In this document: piece by piece, positions 32,987 to 42,500 of the stretch
Layout: every line of letters begins with the position of its first letter
Position numbering within the stretch: the first letter of the stretch is position 1
Source: Curvibacter microcysteis
GTDB taxonomy: Bacteria; Pseudomonadota; Gammaproteobacteria; Burkholderiales; Burkholderiaceae_C
DNA length: 64,000 bases
Assembly: GCF_028649455.1 (NCBI RefSeq)
Contig: NZ_JAQSIO010000001.1
Coordinates: 124,001 to 188,000 of the forward strand
Direction of reading: 5' to 3'
Made by a program: the position numbers and the translations under genes
Notes under the pieces: model-generated
The model's database searches: none
The model's input: only the letters and a program-made list of their open reading frames with translations
Told to the model about the DNA's origin: nothing

Positions 32987-34501
32987 TCACATGTGGCCGG
33001 TTTCGAGGAAGCGGGTGTGCCAACTCAAGGCCTCGCTCAGCAGGTGGGGCGTGTGCAGGCCCGGGGCGCCGCGCGCAGCACGGTCGATGTAGTCCTGCAA
33101 CTGGGGCCGGAAGCTGGGGTGGGCGCAGCGCTCGACGATCAGCTTGGCGCGCTGCGTCGGGGCCAGGCCGCGCAGGTCGGCCAGGCCTTGTTCGGTGACG
33201 ATGACCTGCACATCGTGCTCGGTGTGGTCCACATGCGAGACCATGGGCACGATGCACGAGATGGCCCCGCCCTTGGCCACCGAGGGCGTCACAAAGAAAG
33301 ACAGGTAGCCGTTGCGCGCAAAGTCGCCCGAGCCGCCAATGCCGTTCATGATGCTCGAGCCCATGATGTGGGTGGAGTTGACGTTGCCGTAGAGATCGGC
33401 CTCGATCATCGCGTTCATCGCGATCACGCCCAGGCGGCGCACCAGCTCGGGGTGGTTGCTGATCTCCTGCGGGCGCAACACGATGCGTTGGCGGTAGAAG
33501 TCGATGTTGGCATTGAACTCAGCCGTGGCCGCCGGGCTCAGTGACAGCGCGGTGGCCGAGGCAAAGCTCAGCTTGCCCGAGCGCAGCATCTCGAGCATGC
33601 CGTCCTGCAGCACCTCGGTGAAAGCGGTCAGGTTCTCGAACGGCCCTTGGTTGAGCCCGCTGAGCACGGCATTGGCCACATTGCCCACGCCCGACTGCAG
33701 GGGCAGCAACTCGGGCGGCAGGCGGCCCGCCTTCACCTCGTGCTGCAGGAATTCCATGATGTGGCCGGCAATTTGTTCGGACACGGCGTCCGGCGCGGCA
33801 AACACCGAGTTGCGGTCGGCCTGGCTGGTGCGGACCACGGCCACCACCTTCTTGGGGTCGCAGCGCAGGTAGGGCTCGCCAATGCGGTCGCCGGTGTGCA
33901 GCATCGGGATGGGCTTGCGGTGCGGCGGGATCTCGGTGCCGTAGTAGATGTCGTGCATGCCCTCGAGGCCAGCGCTTTGCAGCTCATTGACTTCGATGAT
34001 GATTTTGTCGGCCTGGTCCAGCCAGGTCTTGTTGTTGCCCACCGAGGTGGATGGCACGAGGCGCCCGTCGGGCAGGATGGCCACCACCTCGACCACCGCC
34101 ACGTCAAGCTTGCCCAAGAAGCCAAACCAGGCGAACTGCGCCACATGGGACAGGTGCATGTCGGTGTAGTGCATCTTGCCGGCGTTGATCAGCGCACGGC
34201 AGGTCGGGTCGGACTGGTAGGGCAGGCGCATCTCGATGCCATCGGCCTTGGCCAAGGCGCCGTCCAGCTCTGGGGCGGTGGACGCGCCGGTCCACAAGCC
34301 AATGCGTGCCGAGGTGTCGCCCGCCGCGTGCAGCGCAGCCAGCCGGTCGGCCAGGGCCTGGGGCACGGCCTTGGGGTAGCCCGCACCGGTGAAACCACTC
34401 ATGCCCACGTTCGCCCCCACCGGGATCAGGGCGGCGGCCTCGGCGGCGCTCATCACCTTGGCCAAAAGTTCGGGGCTGCGGATGCGGTCGGTCGGGCTCA
34501 T
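32987..34501 (-). CDS. Succinyl-CoA:acetate CoA-transferase (acetyl-CoA hydrolase/transferase family)
   Basis: A 504-residue class I CoA-transferase. Family segments: GANVGMSGFTGAGYPKAVP at the N-terminus, LPLQSGVGNVANAVLSGL, FTEVLQDGMLEMLRSGKL with the catalytic Glu (about residue 296), GSSIMNGIGGSGDFARNGY and VTEQGLADLRGLAP. Such enzymes move CoA between succinate and acetate or propionate. Start ATG 34501. A TGGAA-N5-TTCCA inverted repeat lies about 100 bp upstream in the divergent region shared with the lipocalin gene. The enzyme would recover CoA from acetyl- or succinyl-CoA made by the catabolic operons nearby, but this link is inference. Confidence 0.92.
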   Translation of the reverse strand: MSPTDRIRSPELLAKVMSAAEAAALIPVGANVGMSGFTGAGYPKAVPQALADRLAALHAAGDTSARIGLWTGASTAPELDGALAKADGIEMRLPYQSDPTCRALINAGKMHYTDMHLSHVAQFAWFGFLGKLDVAVVEVVAILPDGRLVPSTSVGNNKTWLDQADKIIIEVNELQSAGLEGMHDIYYGTEIPPHRKPIPMLHTGDRIGEPYLRCDPKKVVAVVRTSQADRNSVFAAPDAVSEQIAGHIMEFLQHEVKAGRLPPELLPLQSGVGNVANAVLSGLNQGPFENLTAFTEVLQDGMLEMLRSGKLSFASATALSLSPAATAEFNANIDFYRQRIVLRPQEISNHPELVRRLGVIAMNAMIEADLYGNVNSTHIMGSSIMNGIGGSGDFARNGYLSFFVTPSVAKGGAISCIVPMVSHVDHTEHDVQVIVTEQGLADLRGLAPTQRAKLIVERCAHPSFRPQLQDYIDRAARGAPGLHTPHLLSEALSWHTRFLETGHM

Positions 34502-34602
34502 GCGCTCAGGTCTCCTATCAGGGGGTGGGCGCCTGGGATGGCGCCAGCGGCCAAAAGTCTAGCAGCAGATCGTGACAAATCAGGGTTTACCCAAGTATTT
34601 TT

Positions 34603-34617
34603 TGGAACACCATTCCA
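34603..34617. promoter_or_regulatory. TGGAA-N5-TTCCA inverted repeat, candidate operator
   Basis: TGGAA and TTCCA are separated by five bases within an AT-rich stretch flanked by TTTT runs, in the divergent region between the CoA-transferase (start 34501) and the lipocalin (start 34730). The form resembles IclR-type sites. No regulator gene adjoins, so the binding protein is unknown. Confidence 0.4.
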
Positions 34618-34729
34618 TTTTTCAAATGACCCTGTGATGCGCTGGGCGGGCTTCACCGAGGCTTGACCGGCGCACCGCACAATGTGTCCACCGCCTCGGC
34701 CGCCCCCGGCCCTCCAACCCCTTGAGACC

Positions 34730-35350
34730 ATGTCCTCAACCCTGACCTCTGCCCTGCCCCGCGCCCGCTGGCGCGCCCTGGCCGCTGCCGCCCTGCTGCT
34801 GGGCGCGGGCGCCTTGAGCCACGCGGCGCCTGCCACGGCCCCCAGCGCGCCGCTGCAAACCGTGGCCCGCCTGGACCTGCCGCGCTACCTGGGCACTTGG
34901 TACGAAATCGCCAAGTACCCCAACCGCTTCCAACAAAAATGCGTGGCCGACACCCGCGCCGACTACCAGCTGCGGCCCGACGGCCAGGTGCGCGTGCTCA
35001 ACCAATGCCGACGCGCCGACGGCAGCGTGGACAGCGCCGAGGGCGCGGCCCGCCTGGTGGGCGGCACCGACTCGCCCCGCCTGCAGGTGCGCTTTGCCCC
35101 GGTCTGGCTGGGCTGGTTGAGCGCCGTCTGGGGCGATTATTGGGTGATCGACCTGGACCCGGCCTACCAATTGGTGGCCGTGAGCGAGCCGCAACGTGAA
35201 TTTTTGTGGGTGCTGTCGCGCCAGCCCCAGGTCGACCCGCAGGCCTACCAGGCCTTGCTGCAACGCCTGAGCGCCCAAGGCTTTGACCTGGACCGGCTGC
35301 AACTGAGCCCCCAAAGCAGCGCCCAGCCCGCGGCCAGCGCCAAACCCTGA
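34730..35350 (+). CDS. blc: Bacterial lipocalin (Blc family), exported
   Basis: A 206-residue lipocalin. A signal peptide (ALAAAALLLGAGALSHA) is cleaved without a lipobox Cys, so unlike E. coli Blc it is probably soluble in the periplasm. The lipocalin signature YLGTWYEIAKYPNRFQQKC (structurally conserved region 1) is followed by VLNQCRRADG, LQVRFAPVWLGWLSAVWGDYWVIDL read in parts, and WVLSRQPQVDP. Lipocalins carry fatty acids or other hydrophobic ligands. ATG 34730 is chosen at the start of the signal peptide. It is convergent with dusC, with only 20 bp between the stops. Confidence 0.88.
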   Translation: MSSTLTSALPRARWRALAAAALLLGAGALSHAAPATAPSAPLQTVARLDLPRYLGTWYEIAKYPNRFQQKCVADTRADYQLRPDGQVRVLNQCRRADGSVDSAEGAARLVGGTDSPRLQVRFAPVWLGWLSAVWGDYWVIDLDPAYQLVAVSEPQREFLWVLSRQPQVDPQAYQALLQRLSAQGFDLDRLQLSPQSSAQPAASAKP

Positions 35351-35370
35351 AGCGAACCGCGCGCGCCGCC

Positions 35371-36348
35371 TCAGGCCAGCGCGGCCTCGGGCGCCTGATT
35401 GACCGGCAGGCGGTCCAACCAGGCCTCGACCTGGAGCGGGTCATTGACCGTGCGCAGGCTTTGGTAGGCCTCTTCGGCCTCGGGGTGGTTGCGGCGCAGG
35501 TAATTGAGCCACTGCTTGAGCCGGCCCGGGCGCGAGCGCGGCTCGATGTGCGACTGGTTGAGCTGCCAGAAGTACAGCAGCAGGCGCTGCACGTCCGCCC
35601 AATCAGGCACCCGCCCCGCCGCCACGCCCTGGTCGGCCAGGATGGCCAGCGCCAGACCGGGCTGGGCCACCATGCCGCGCCCCAGCATCAGGTCCTGGCA
35701 GCCGGACTCGGCGCGGCAGCGGCGCGCATCGGCCACCGACCAGACCTCGCCGTTGGCCACCACCGGGATGCGGACCACCGCGCGCACGTCGGCAATGCGG
35801 TCCCAATAAGCGGGCGGCTTGTAACCCTGGGCCTTGGTGCGGCCATGCACCACCAGCTCGTCGGCCCCGGCCTCGGCGATGGCGCGGGCACAGTCCTCGG
35901 CCAGTTGGTCGTCGTTGAAACCCAGTCGCATCTTGGCCGACACCGGCATGGACGCCGGCACCGCGCGGCGCACCGCCGACACGATGCGGTGCAGCAGCTC
36001 CGGCTCTTGCAGCAAGGCGGCGCCGCCGCCGTGGCGGTTCACCACCTTGGCCGGGCAACCGAAGTTGAGGTCGATGCCCGCCGGCCCCAGCGAGGCCAGG
36101 CGCGCCGCGTTGTCGGCCAGGCAGGCCGGGTCCGAGCCCAGCAGCTGCGCGCGCACCGGCACCCCGGCGGGCGTGCGGCCACCATGGCGCAGCTCGGGCA
36201 CGATGCGGAAGAAGGCGCGCTCGGGCAGCACGGCGTCGGTGACGCGGATGAATTCCGACACACAGCGGTCAATGCCCCCCACCCGGGTCAGCACGTCGCG
36301 CAGCACGAAATCCAGCAGGCCCTCCATGGGCGCCAACAAAATGGCCAT
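35371..36348 (-). CDS. dusC: tRNA-dihydrouridine(16) synthase DusC
   Basis: A 325-residue FMN enzyme that reduces uridine in the tRNA D-loop. It has LLAPMEGLLDFVLRDVL at the N-terminus, the Dus motif IDLNFGCPAKVVNRHGGGAALL with the catalytic Cys, KMRLGFND, ELVVHGRTKAQGY and VANGEVWSVADA. The N-terminal APMEG and the helical C-terminus (LLYFWQLNQSHIEPRSRPGR, about 250-270) fit the DusC rather than DusA or DusB subfamily. ATG 36348 is the first Met of the conserved domain; the frame stays open far upstream, antisense to rhlE, but that part is not coding. Confidence 0.92.
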   Translation of the reverse strand: MAILLAPMEGLLDFVLRDVLTRVGGIDRCVSEFIRVTDAVLPERAFFRIVPELRHGGRTPAGVPVRAQLLGSDPACLADNAARLASLGPAGIDLNFGCPAKVVNRHGGGAALLQEPELLHRIVSAVRRAVPASMPVSAKMRLGFNDDQLAEDCARAIAEAGADELVVHGRTKAQGYKPPAYWDRIADVRAVVRIPVVANGEVWSVADARRCRAESGCQDLMLGRGMVAQPGLALAILADQGVAAGRVPDWADVQRLLLYFWQLNQSHIEPRSRPGRLKQWLNYLRRNHPEAEEAYQSLRTVNDPLQVEAWLDRLPVNQAPEAALA

Positions 36349-36501
36349 TGAAAAATTACCGGGGTGAGGTGAGAGACGAAAGGCGTGATTCTCGCCGATG
36401 CGCCCCCCGCCCGCCGGGGGCTGCCCCGCCCCCGCAGGCCGGTTTGCGACAATAGCGACTTGGGCCGCACTCGCGGCCGCCAGCCACCAACCGGGTCTTG
36501 A

Positions 36502-37881
36502 ATGTCCAGCTCCCCCTCCCCCGCCGCCCCCGGCCCCCAGACCCCAGCGCTTGATGGCGACGCCACGCCCGCGGCTGCGACGCCCTCGGTGACGCCTCCC
36601 GCATCGCCCACGGCCTCGAACTTTGGCGCGCTCGGCCTGCTGCCAGCCCTGGCCCAGGCGGCCCTGACCCACGGCTATGACCAGCCCTCGCCGGTGCAGG
36701 CTTTGGCCATTCCCCAGGTGCTGGCCGGCCACGACCTGCGCGTGTGCGCCCAAACCGGCTCCGGCAAAACCGCCGCCTACGCCCTGCCCCTGCTGCAAAA
36801 GCTGTTGCCCGCCCTGGAGGCCCCGCGTGCGGCGCGCGAACGCCGCGCCACGCGGGTGCTGATCCTGGTGCCCACGCGCGAGCTGGCCCAGCAAGTGGGT
36901 GAGTTCATCTACCTCTTGGCGCGCCGCTGCGCCGACCCACTGCGCCTGGCCGTGCTCTACGGCGGCGTCTCCATCAACCCACAGATGCTGGCCCTGCGCG
37001 GCGGCGCCGAGGTGGTGGTGGCCACGCCGGGCCGGCTGCTCGACCTGGTGGAGCAGCGCGCCCTGCAACTCGACCAGGTGGCCCACCTGGTGTTGGACGA
37101 GGCCGACCGCCTGCTGGACCTGGGCTTTGCCGAAGAACTGCAACGCGTGCTGGCCCTGCTGCCCACGCAGCGCCAGAACCTGCTGTTCTCGGCCACCTTC
37201 CCAGCGGCGCTGGACGCGCTGATCGCCGGCCTGCTGCACGAGCCCATCCACATCGAGCTGAGCACCACCGAGCAGGCCGCGCCCGACATCGTGCAGCGCG
37301 CCATCGCGGTGGACGAGTCGCGCCGCACCCAGCTGCTGCGCCACCTGATCGAGACCGAGGGCTGGACCCAGGTGCTGGTGTTCGTGGCCACGCGCTACGC
37401 CACCGAAGCCGTGGCCCTGAAGCTGCAGCGCGCCGGCCTGCATGCCGCTTCGCTGCACGGCGAGCTGAGCCAGGGTAAGCGCAGCGAGGTGTTGCAGGCC
37501 TTCAAGGACCGCAGCGCCCGCGTGCTGGTGACCACCGACCTGGCTGCGCGCGGCATCGACATCGTGCGCCTGCCCGTGGTCGTCAATTACGACCTGCCGC
37601 GCGCCGCCGCCGACTACACCCACCGCATTGGCCGCACCGGGCGTGCCGGCGCCTCGGGCCTGGCGGTGAGCTTTGTCACGGCCGCGCAGGAGTCGCACTT
37701 CCGCCTGATCGAAAAGCGCCAGCAGCAGCGCGTGCCGCGCGAGCAACTGGCCGGCTTTGAGCCCAGCGAGGTCGCCACGCCCGAGCAGGCCACGGGCGGC
37801 ATCAAGGGCGCGCGCAAGAGCAAGAAGGACAAGCTGCGCGAAGCCGCCGCTTTGGCAGCCGCGCGCGCGGGCCAGTCCTGA
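36502..37881 (+). CDS. rhlE: DEAD-box RNA helicase, RhlE type
   Basis: A 459-residue ATP-dependent RNA helicase. An Ala/Pro-rich leader of about 35 residues precedes the core, which has the Q motif (GYDQPSPVQALAIP), motif I AQTGSGKTAAY, Ia PTRELAQQ, GG and ATPGRLL, II VLDEADRLLD, III FSATFP, V TTDLAARGIDI and VI YTHRIGRTGRAG. The C-terminal tail is Lys rich (ARKSKKDKLREAAA) and may bind RNA. It acts in rRNA maturation or RNA turnover. Divergent from dusC across about 150 bp; followed by the methyltransferase gene 23 bp downstream, probably as an operon. Confidence 0.92.
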   Translation: MSSSPSPAAPGPQTPALDGDATPAAATPSVTPPASPTASNFGALGLLPALAQAALTHGYDQPSPVQALAIPQVLAGHDLRVCAQTGSGKTAAYALPLLQKLLPALEAPRAARERRATRVLILVPTRELAQQVGEFIYLLARRCADPLRLAVLYGGVSINPQMLALRGGAEVVVATPGRLLDLVEQRALQLDQVAHLVLDEADRLLDLGFAEELQRVLALLPTQRQNLLFSATFPAALDALIAGLLHEPIHIELSTTEQAAPDIVQRAIAVDESRRTQLLRHLIETEGWTQVLVFVATRYATEAVALKLQRAGLHAASLHGELSQGKRSEVLQAFKDRSARVLVTTDLAARGIDIVRLPVVVNYDLPRAAADYTHRIGRTGRAGASGLAVSFVTAAQESHFRLIEKRQQQRVPREQLAGFEPSEVATPEQATGGIKGARKSKKDKLREAAALAAARAGQS

Positions 37882-37904
37882 ACCGCCCTGAGCGAGCCCG
37901 ACCC

Positions 37905-38540
37905 ATGACCCACCCCACCGAGCTGCCGTTCTCCCCCGCCGCCGAGCGCAACCAGGGCCCCATCCTGGCCCAGTTGCAGGCGCTGCTGCCGCCCCAGGGC
38001 CAGGCGCTGGAGATCGCCAGCGGCACCGGCCAGCACGCGCTGCACTTCAGTGCCGGCCTGCCCGGCTGGCACTGGCAAATGAGCGACCCCGACCCCAGCG
38101 CCCTGGCCACCTTGCAGGCGCGCCGCGCGCTGGCCGAGCCCGCTTTGCAAGCCCGCCTGGGCGCGCCGCTGGCACTCGATGTGCACCAGGCCGACTGGCT
38201 ACCCGCCGGCCACCGCGTGGACCTGGTGTTTTGCGCCAACATGCTGCACATCGCGCCCTGGTCCAGCTGCGCGGCCTTGATGCAAGGCGCTGCGCGCGTG
38301 CTGCGCGATGGGGGCCAGCTGATCACCTACGGCCCCTACCTGTTTGCAGACCTGCCCACCGCGCCCAGCAACCTGGCGTTTGACGCCGACCTGAAGGCGC
38401 GCAACCCGGCCTGGGGCCTGCGCGCGCTCGACGCGGTGCAGGCCGAAGCCCAGCGCGCCGGCCTGCGCCTGCAGGCGCGCCACGCCCTGCCCGCCAACAA
38501 CTGGCTGCTGGTGTGGGGGCACGGCAACGCCCAGGTTTAA
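37905..38540 (+). CDS. DUF938-family SAM-dependent methyltransferase
   Basis: A 211-residue protein with the DUF938 segments FSPAAERNQGPILAQL, LEIASGTGQHALHFSAGLPG (SAM-binding motif I), FCANMLHIAPW and GQLITYGPYLF. The family is a class I methyltransferase whose substrate is generally unassigned. It lies 23 bp after rhlE on the same strand, so an RNA-related role is conceivable, but nothing in the sequence shows it. Convergent with the response regulator, 12 bp between stops. Confidence 0.86.
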   Translation: MTHPTELPFSPAAERNQGPILAQLQALLPPQGQALEIASGTGQHALHFSAGLPGWHWQMSDPDPSALATLQARRALAEPALQARLGAPLALDVHQADWLPAGHRVDLVFCANMLHIAPWSSCAALMQGAARVLRDGGQLITYGPYLFADLPTAPSNLAFDADLKARNPAWGLRALDAVQAEAQRAGLRLQARHALPANNWLLVWGHGNAQV

Positions 38541-38552
38541 GGGGACGGCGCC

Positions 38553-39548
38553 TCAGCCCTCGAACTGGGGGTTGAGCTGGCGGATGCGGTTCATGGCCAT
38601 GGCGGCCGCTGCGGTGCGCGTCTCCACGCCGAGCTTGGCGAACACGCGCTCCAGGTGCTTCTTGATGGTGGCCGGGCTGGCGCCGAGGATGTCGCCAATG
38701 TCGCGGTTGATCTTGCCCTTGACCACCCAGTACAGCACCTCGGCCTCGCGCGCCGTGAGCTTGAACGAAAAGCTCATGGCCTCGATGACGGCCTCGTCCG
38801 ACACCTCCTGCATGACGATCAACCAGTCGCCGCCGCCCTCGCTGTCGCCCGTTTGCTGGTGCAGGCGGAAGGTGATGCGGCGCGAACCCTGGTCAAAGCT
38901 CAGGCGCGGCGGCTCGATGGCCGCCTGGGCCTCGGCCAGGTGGCGGCGCAACCAGTCCACCACCGGCTCGGGCGTGACCGGGGCGCTGGTGCCGAAGTAG
39001 CGCTGCAACAGGTCGCGCGCCAAGGCGGTCTGCCACATCAGGCGCCCGTCGCTGACGCGCACCGTGATGCTGGCGTAGCCAAAGGCGTCCAGCGCATTGC
39101 GGGCCTGGCCCGCCTGACGCGCCTCTTGCCGGGCCCGGCGCGCGCCCTGCAAGTGCACGTTCATGCGCGCCAACACCTCTTTGGGCTTGATGGGCTTGGT
39201 CACATAGTCCACGCCGCCGCTTTCCAGCGCCGCCACCAGGTGCTCGGTCTCGGTCAGGCCGGTCATGAAGATGATGGGGATGGGCGCGGTGCGCGGGTCG
39301 GCCTTGAGGCGGCGCGCCACCTCGAAGCCGTCCATGCCGGGCATCATGGCGTCCAGCAGCACCACGTCGGGCAGGGCTTGTTGGGCGCGCTGCAAAGCAG
39401 CCTCGCCCGAGGTGGCCACCAGCACCGTGTAGCCCGATTCGTCCAGCGCGTCGTGCAGCACGGCCAGGTTGTCGGGCACGTCGTCCACCACCAGCACCAC
39501 ATCGCTATTGGCACGGTCCAGGGTCTGGTCGAGGGGGGTGGGGGTCAT
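38553..39548 (-). CDS. Response regulator with LuxR-type DNA-binding domain
   Basis: A 331-residue two-component regulator. The receiver domain (about 15-135) has VVLVVDDVPDN, the phospho-acceptor Asp in VVLLDAMMPGMDGF, FMTGL and the KPIKP lysine. A middle region of about 110 residues is not recognised. The C-terminal LuxR/GerE helix-turn-helix reads LTAREAEVLYWVVKGKINRD and ILGASPATIKKHLERVF. ATG 39548 overlaps the stop of the hybrid kinase by 4 bp (ATGA), so the kinase is its partner. Urease genes lie 14 kb away, and kinases of this fused type may sense nitrogenous compounds; a role in nitrogen-compound control is inference. Confidence 0.9.
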   Translation of the reverse strand: MTPTPLDQTLDRANSDVVLVVDDVPDNLAVLHDALDESGYTVLVATSGEAALQRAQQALPDVVLLDAMMPGMDGFEVARRLKADPRTAPIPIIFMTGLTETEHLVAALESGGVDYVTKPIKPKEVLARMNVHLQGARRARQEARQAGQARNALDAFGYASITVRVSDGRLMWQTALARDLLQRYFGTSAPVTPEPVVDWLRRHLAEAQAAIEPPRLSFDQGSRRITFRLHQQTGDSEGGGDWLIVMQEVSDEAVIEAMSFSFKLTAREAEVLYWVVKGKINRDIGDILGASPATIKKHLERVFAKLGVETRTAAAAMAMNRIRQLNPQFEG

Positions 39549-42500
39549 GGGCGATGGGGCTCGGTCGGGGACTGCGATTGTCGCGCGATCTCTTCGGCCA
39601 GGCGCTCGAACTGGAACTGCCGCGCCATCAGGCGCCAGGCCTCGACCCAAGCGGTGCAGGCGGGCTCGTGCCGTTCGATGTCGGCCAGGCCATTCATCAC
39701 GCCCCGGTAATAGCCCAGGTTGACCGCCTCCAGCAGTGTTTTGAGGCGCGCCGCCGAGGGCCATTGGGGCTTGGTGGGGGCCTCGCTGCCGGGCAGGAAT
39801 TCACGGGCCAAGGCCGGCACCTCGTCCGCGCCGGCGGACAAGGTGGCCGCGACGGTGGCCGAGCGCTCGGGCACGCGGGGCTCCGCGGCTTCGGCGCTGC
39901 CTCGCTGCCAGACCAGGCTCAGACGGCGCTCCAGCCAGTCCAGCAGCTCGGTGTGGCGCACGGGCTTGACCAGGAAGTCTTCGCTGGCAATGCCCACGTC
40001 GTTGTCCAGGCCCTTGTCAAAGGCATTGGCCGACACGATCGCCACCCGCGCCTCGGTGTGGCCGGCGGCACGCAGGCGGCGCACCGTCTCCCAGCCGTCG
40101 ATGCCGGGCATGGCCAGGTCCATGAAGACCGCGTCGGGCTGGTAGCCGGCGGCCAGCAGGTCCAGCGCGTCGTGGCCGCTGGCGGCGGTGCGCAGTTCAA
40201 AGCCCAAGGGCTGCAGCAGCTGAACCAGCAGCTCGCGGTCGGGTTCCTCGTTGTCGACCACCAGCAGGCGCCGGCGCCGGCCTTCGTAGCCGCTGCGCGG
40301 CGCGTGCGCCGGGGCCTGGGCGCTGGGGCCGGCCACGGTGTGGGCGGGCACCTCGGGCAGGAACAGACGCACACGGAACACCGAGCCCTGGCCGGGGGTG
40401 CTGTCCACCGTCAGCTCGCCGCCCATGAGGTCGGTCAGCATCTTGGCGATCGTCAGGCCCAGGCCAGCGCCGCCCGAGCCCGCGCTGGCGGTGTTGCCGC
40501 GCGCAAAGGGCTCGAAGATCTGCTGCAGCTCGGCGGCGCTCATGCCGGGGCCGGTGTCTTCGATTTCCAGCGTGGCCATTTCACGCTGGTGCCGCACCCG
40601 AAAACTCACCTGCCCCCGGCTGGTGAACTTGATGGCATTGCCCAGCAGGTTGATGAGGATCTGGCGCAGGCGCTTTTCGTCGGCGCGCACGGCCTCGGGC
40701 AACTCGCCCCGGGCCTCGAACTGGAAGCGCAGGCCCTTGGCCGCGGCCTGCAGGTCAAACAGGGCCGCCACGTCGTTGACGCAGTCGGCAAAACGCATGG
40801 GCCGCACTTCGAGGGTCATCTTGCCGGACTCGATGCGGGCGATGTCCAGCGTGCCCTCGATCAGGCCCAGCAGGTGCTCGCCGCCGCGCCGGATCACGTT
40901 CACCGCTTGCTTGCGGTGCGGTGGCACCCCCGCGTCTTCGCCCATCAGCTGGGCATAGCCCAGGATGCTGTTGAGCGGGGTGCGCAGCTCGTGGCTGATG
41001 GCGCTGATGTAACGGCTCTTGGCCTGGTTGGCCTGGTCGGCCTGCTGGCGGGCCCGCTCGGCCACCTGTCGCGCGGTCTGCAAGGCCTCGTCGGTCTGGC
41101 GGTGCAGCTCGATCTCGCGCATCAGCAAACGGGTCTGGCGGTTCGACTCTTCCTGGGCCACCTGGCGGCTCTTGTGCGCCAGCACCAGCCACCAGGCCAC
41201 GATGCCGGCGATCACCAGCATGGCCATGTAGGCCTTCAAAAAGCCCGAGCGCAGCGCGCCCTGGCCCAGCGACAGGCCGGGCACCAGCTCGCTCAAGGTG
41301 CGCAGCTCCTGGTGGTAGAGCAGGCCAAACACCGTGGCCAGCACCGGCACGATGATCAGGGCCAGCAGCAAGAAGTGGCTCAGCCCGGTGTCCAGGTAGG
41401 GCCAGATGCCGCGCGGCAGCACCCAGCGCAGCGCCGAGGACCACTGCGTGGACAGGCTGGCGTGGGGTTTGCACAGGTCGCCGCAGCGCGCATCCAGGGT
41501 GCAGCACAGCGAGCAAATGGGGCCTCGGTAGGCCGGGCAATGCGCCATGTCGGGGGATTCGTACTCGCGCTCGCAGATCACGCAGCGGCGCAGGCTGCTG
41601 CCCAGGTAGGCGCCGTTGCCGCTGGCCCCGTCGGGCACGGTGTCGGGCTCAGGCTGGCGCGCGATGTAGTAGCGCCCGCCCGTGGCCCAGGCCAGCAGCG
41701 GGGAAGTGACCAGGGCCGTGCCCAGCGCGATCAAGGCCGAAAACGCCTGCGCGGTCGGCCCGAACAGCCCCAGGTGGGACGAGATGGACAGGGCCGAGGC
41801 CAGGGCCATGGCGCCCACCCCCACCGGGTTGATGTCGTACAGGTGGGCGCGCTTGAACTCGATGCCCGGCGGCGACAGGCCCAGCGGCTTGTTGATCACC
41901 AGGTCGGCCACCACCGTCATCATCCAGGCGATGGCGATGTTGGAGTACAGGCCCAGCACATCGCCCAGGGCCTCGAACACATTCATCTCCATCAGCATGA
42001 AGGCGATCAAGGTGTTGAACACCACCCACACCACCCGCCCCGGGTGGCTGTGCGTGACGCGCGAGAAGAAGTTGGACCAGGCCAGCGAGCCCGCATAGGC
42101 ATTGGTCACGTTGATCTTCAACTGGGACAGCACGACGAAGATGGCCGTGGCCGCCACCGCCCAGCCGTAGTTCGGAAACACGTACTCGTAGGCCGCCAGG
42201 TACATCTGGTTGGGGTCGACCGCGCGGTCGGGCGGCACCATGTGGGTGATGGCCAGGTAGGCCAGCGAGGCGCCGCCCAGCATCTTGGCCACCCCCACCA
42301 GCACCCAGCCCGGGCCGCCAGCCAGCACGCCGGCCCACCAGCGCCAGCGCCGTGCCGGGTCGGGCCGGGGCATGAAGCGCAGGTAATCGGCCTGCTCGCC
42401 CATCTGGGTGATCAAGGCGATGCCCACCGTCGAGGCAGCACCAAACAAGTGCAAATCAAAGCCCACATGGCCACCCGATTCACCACCGTAGTGCGTGATG

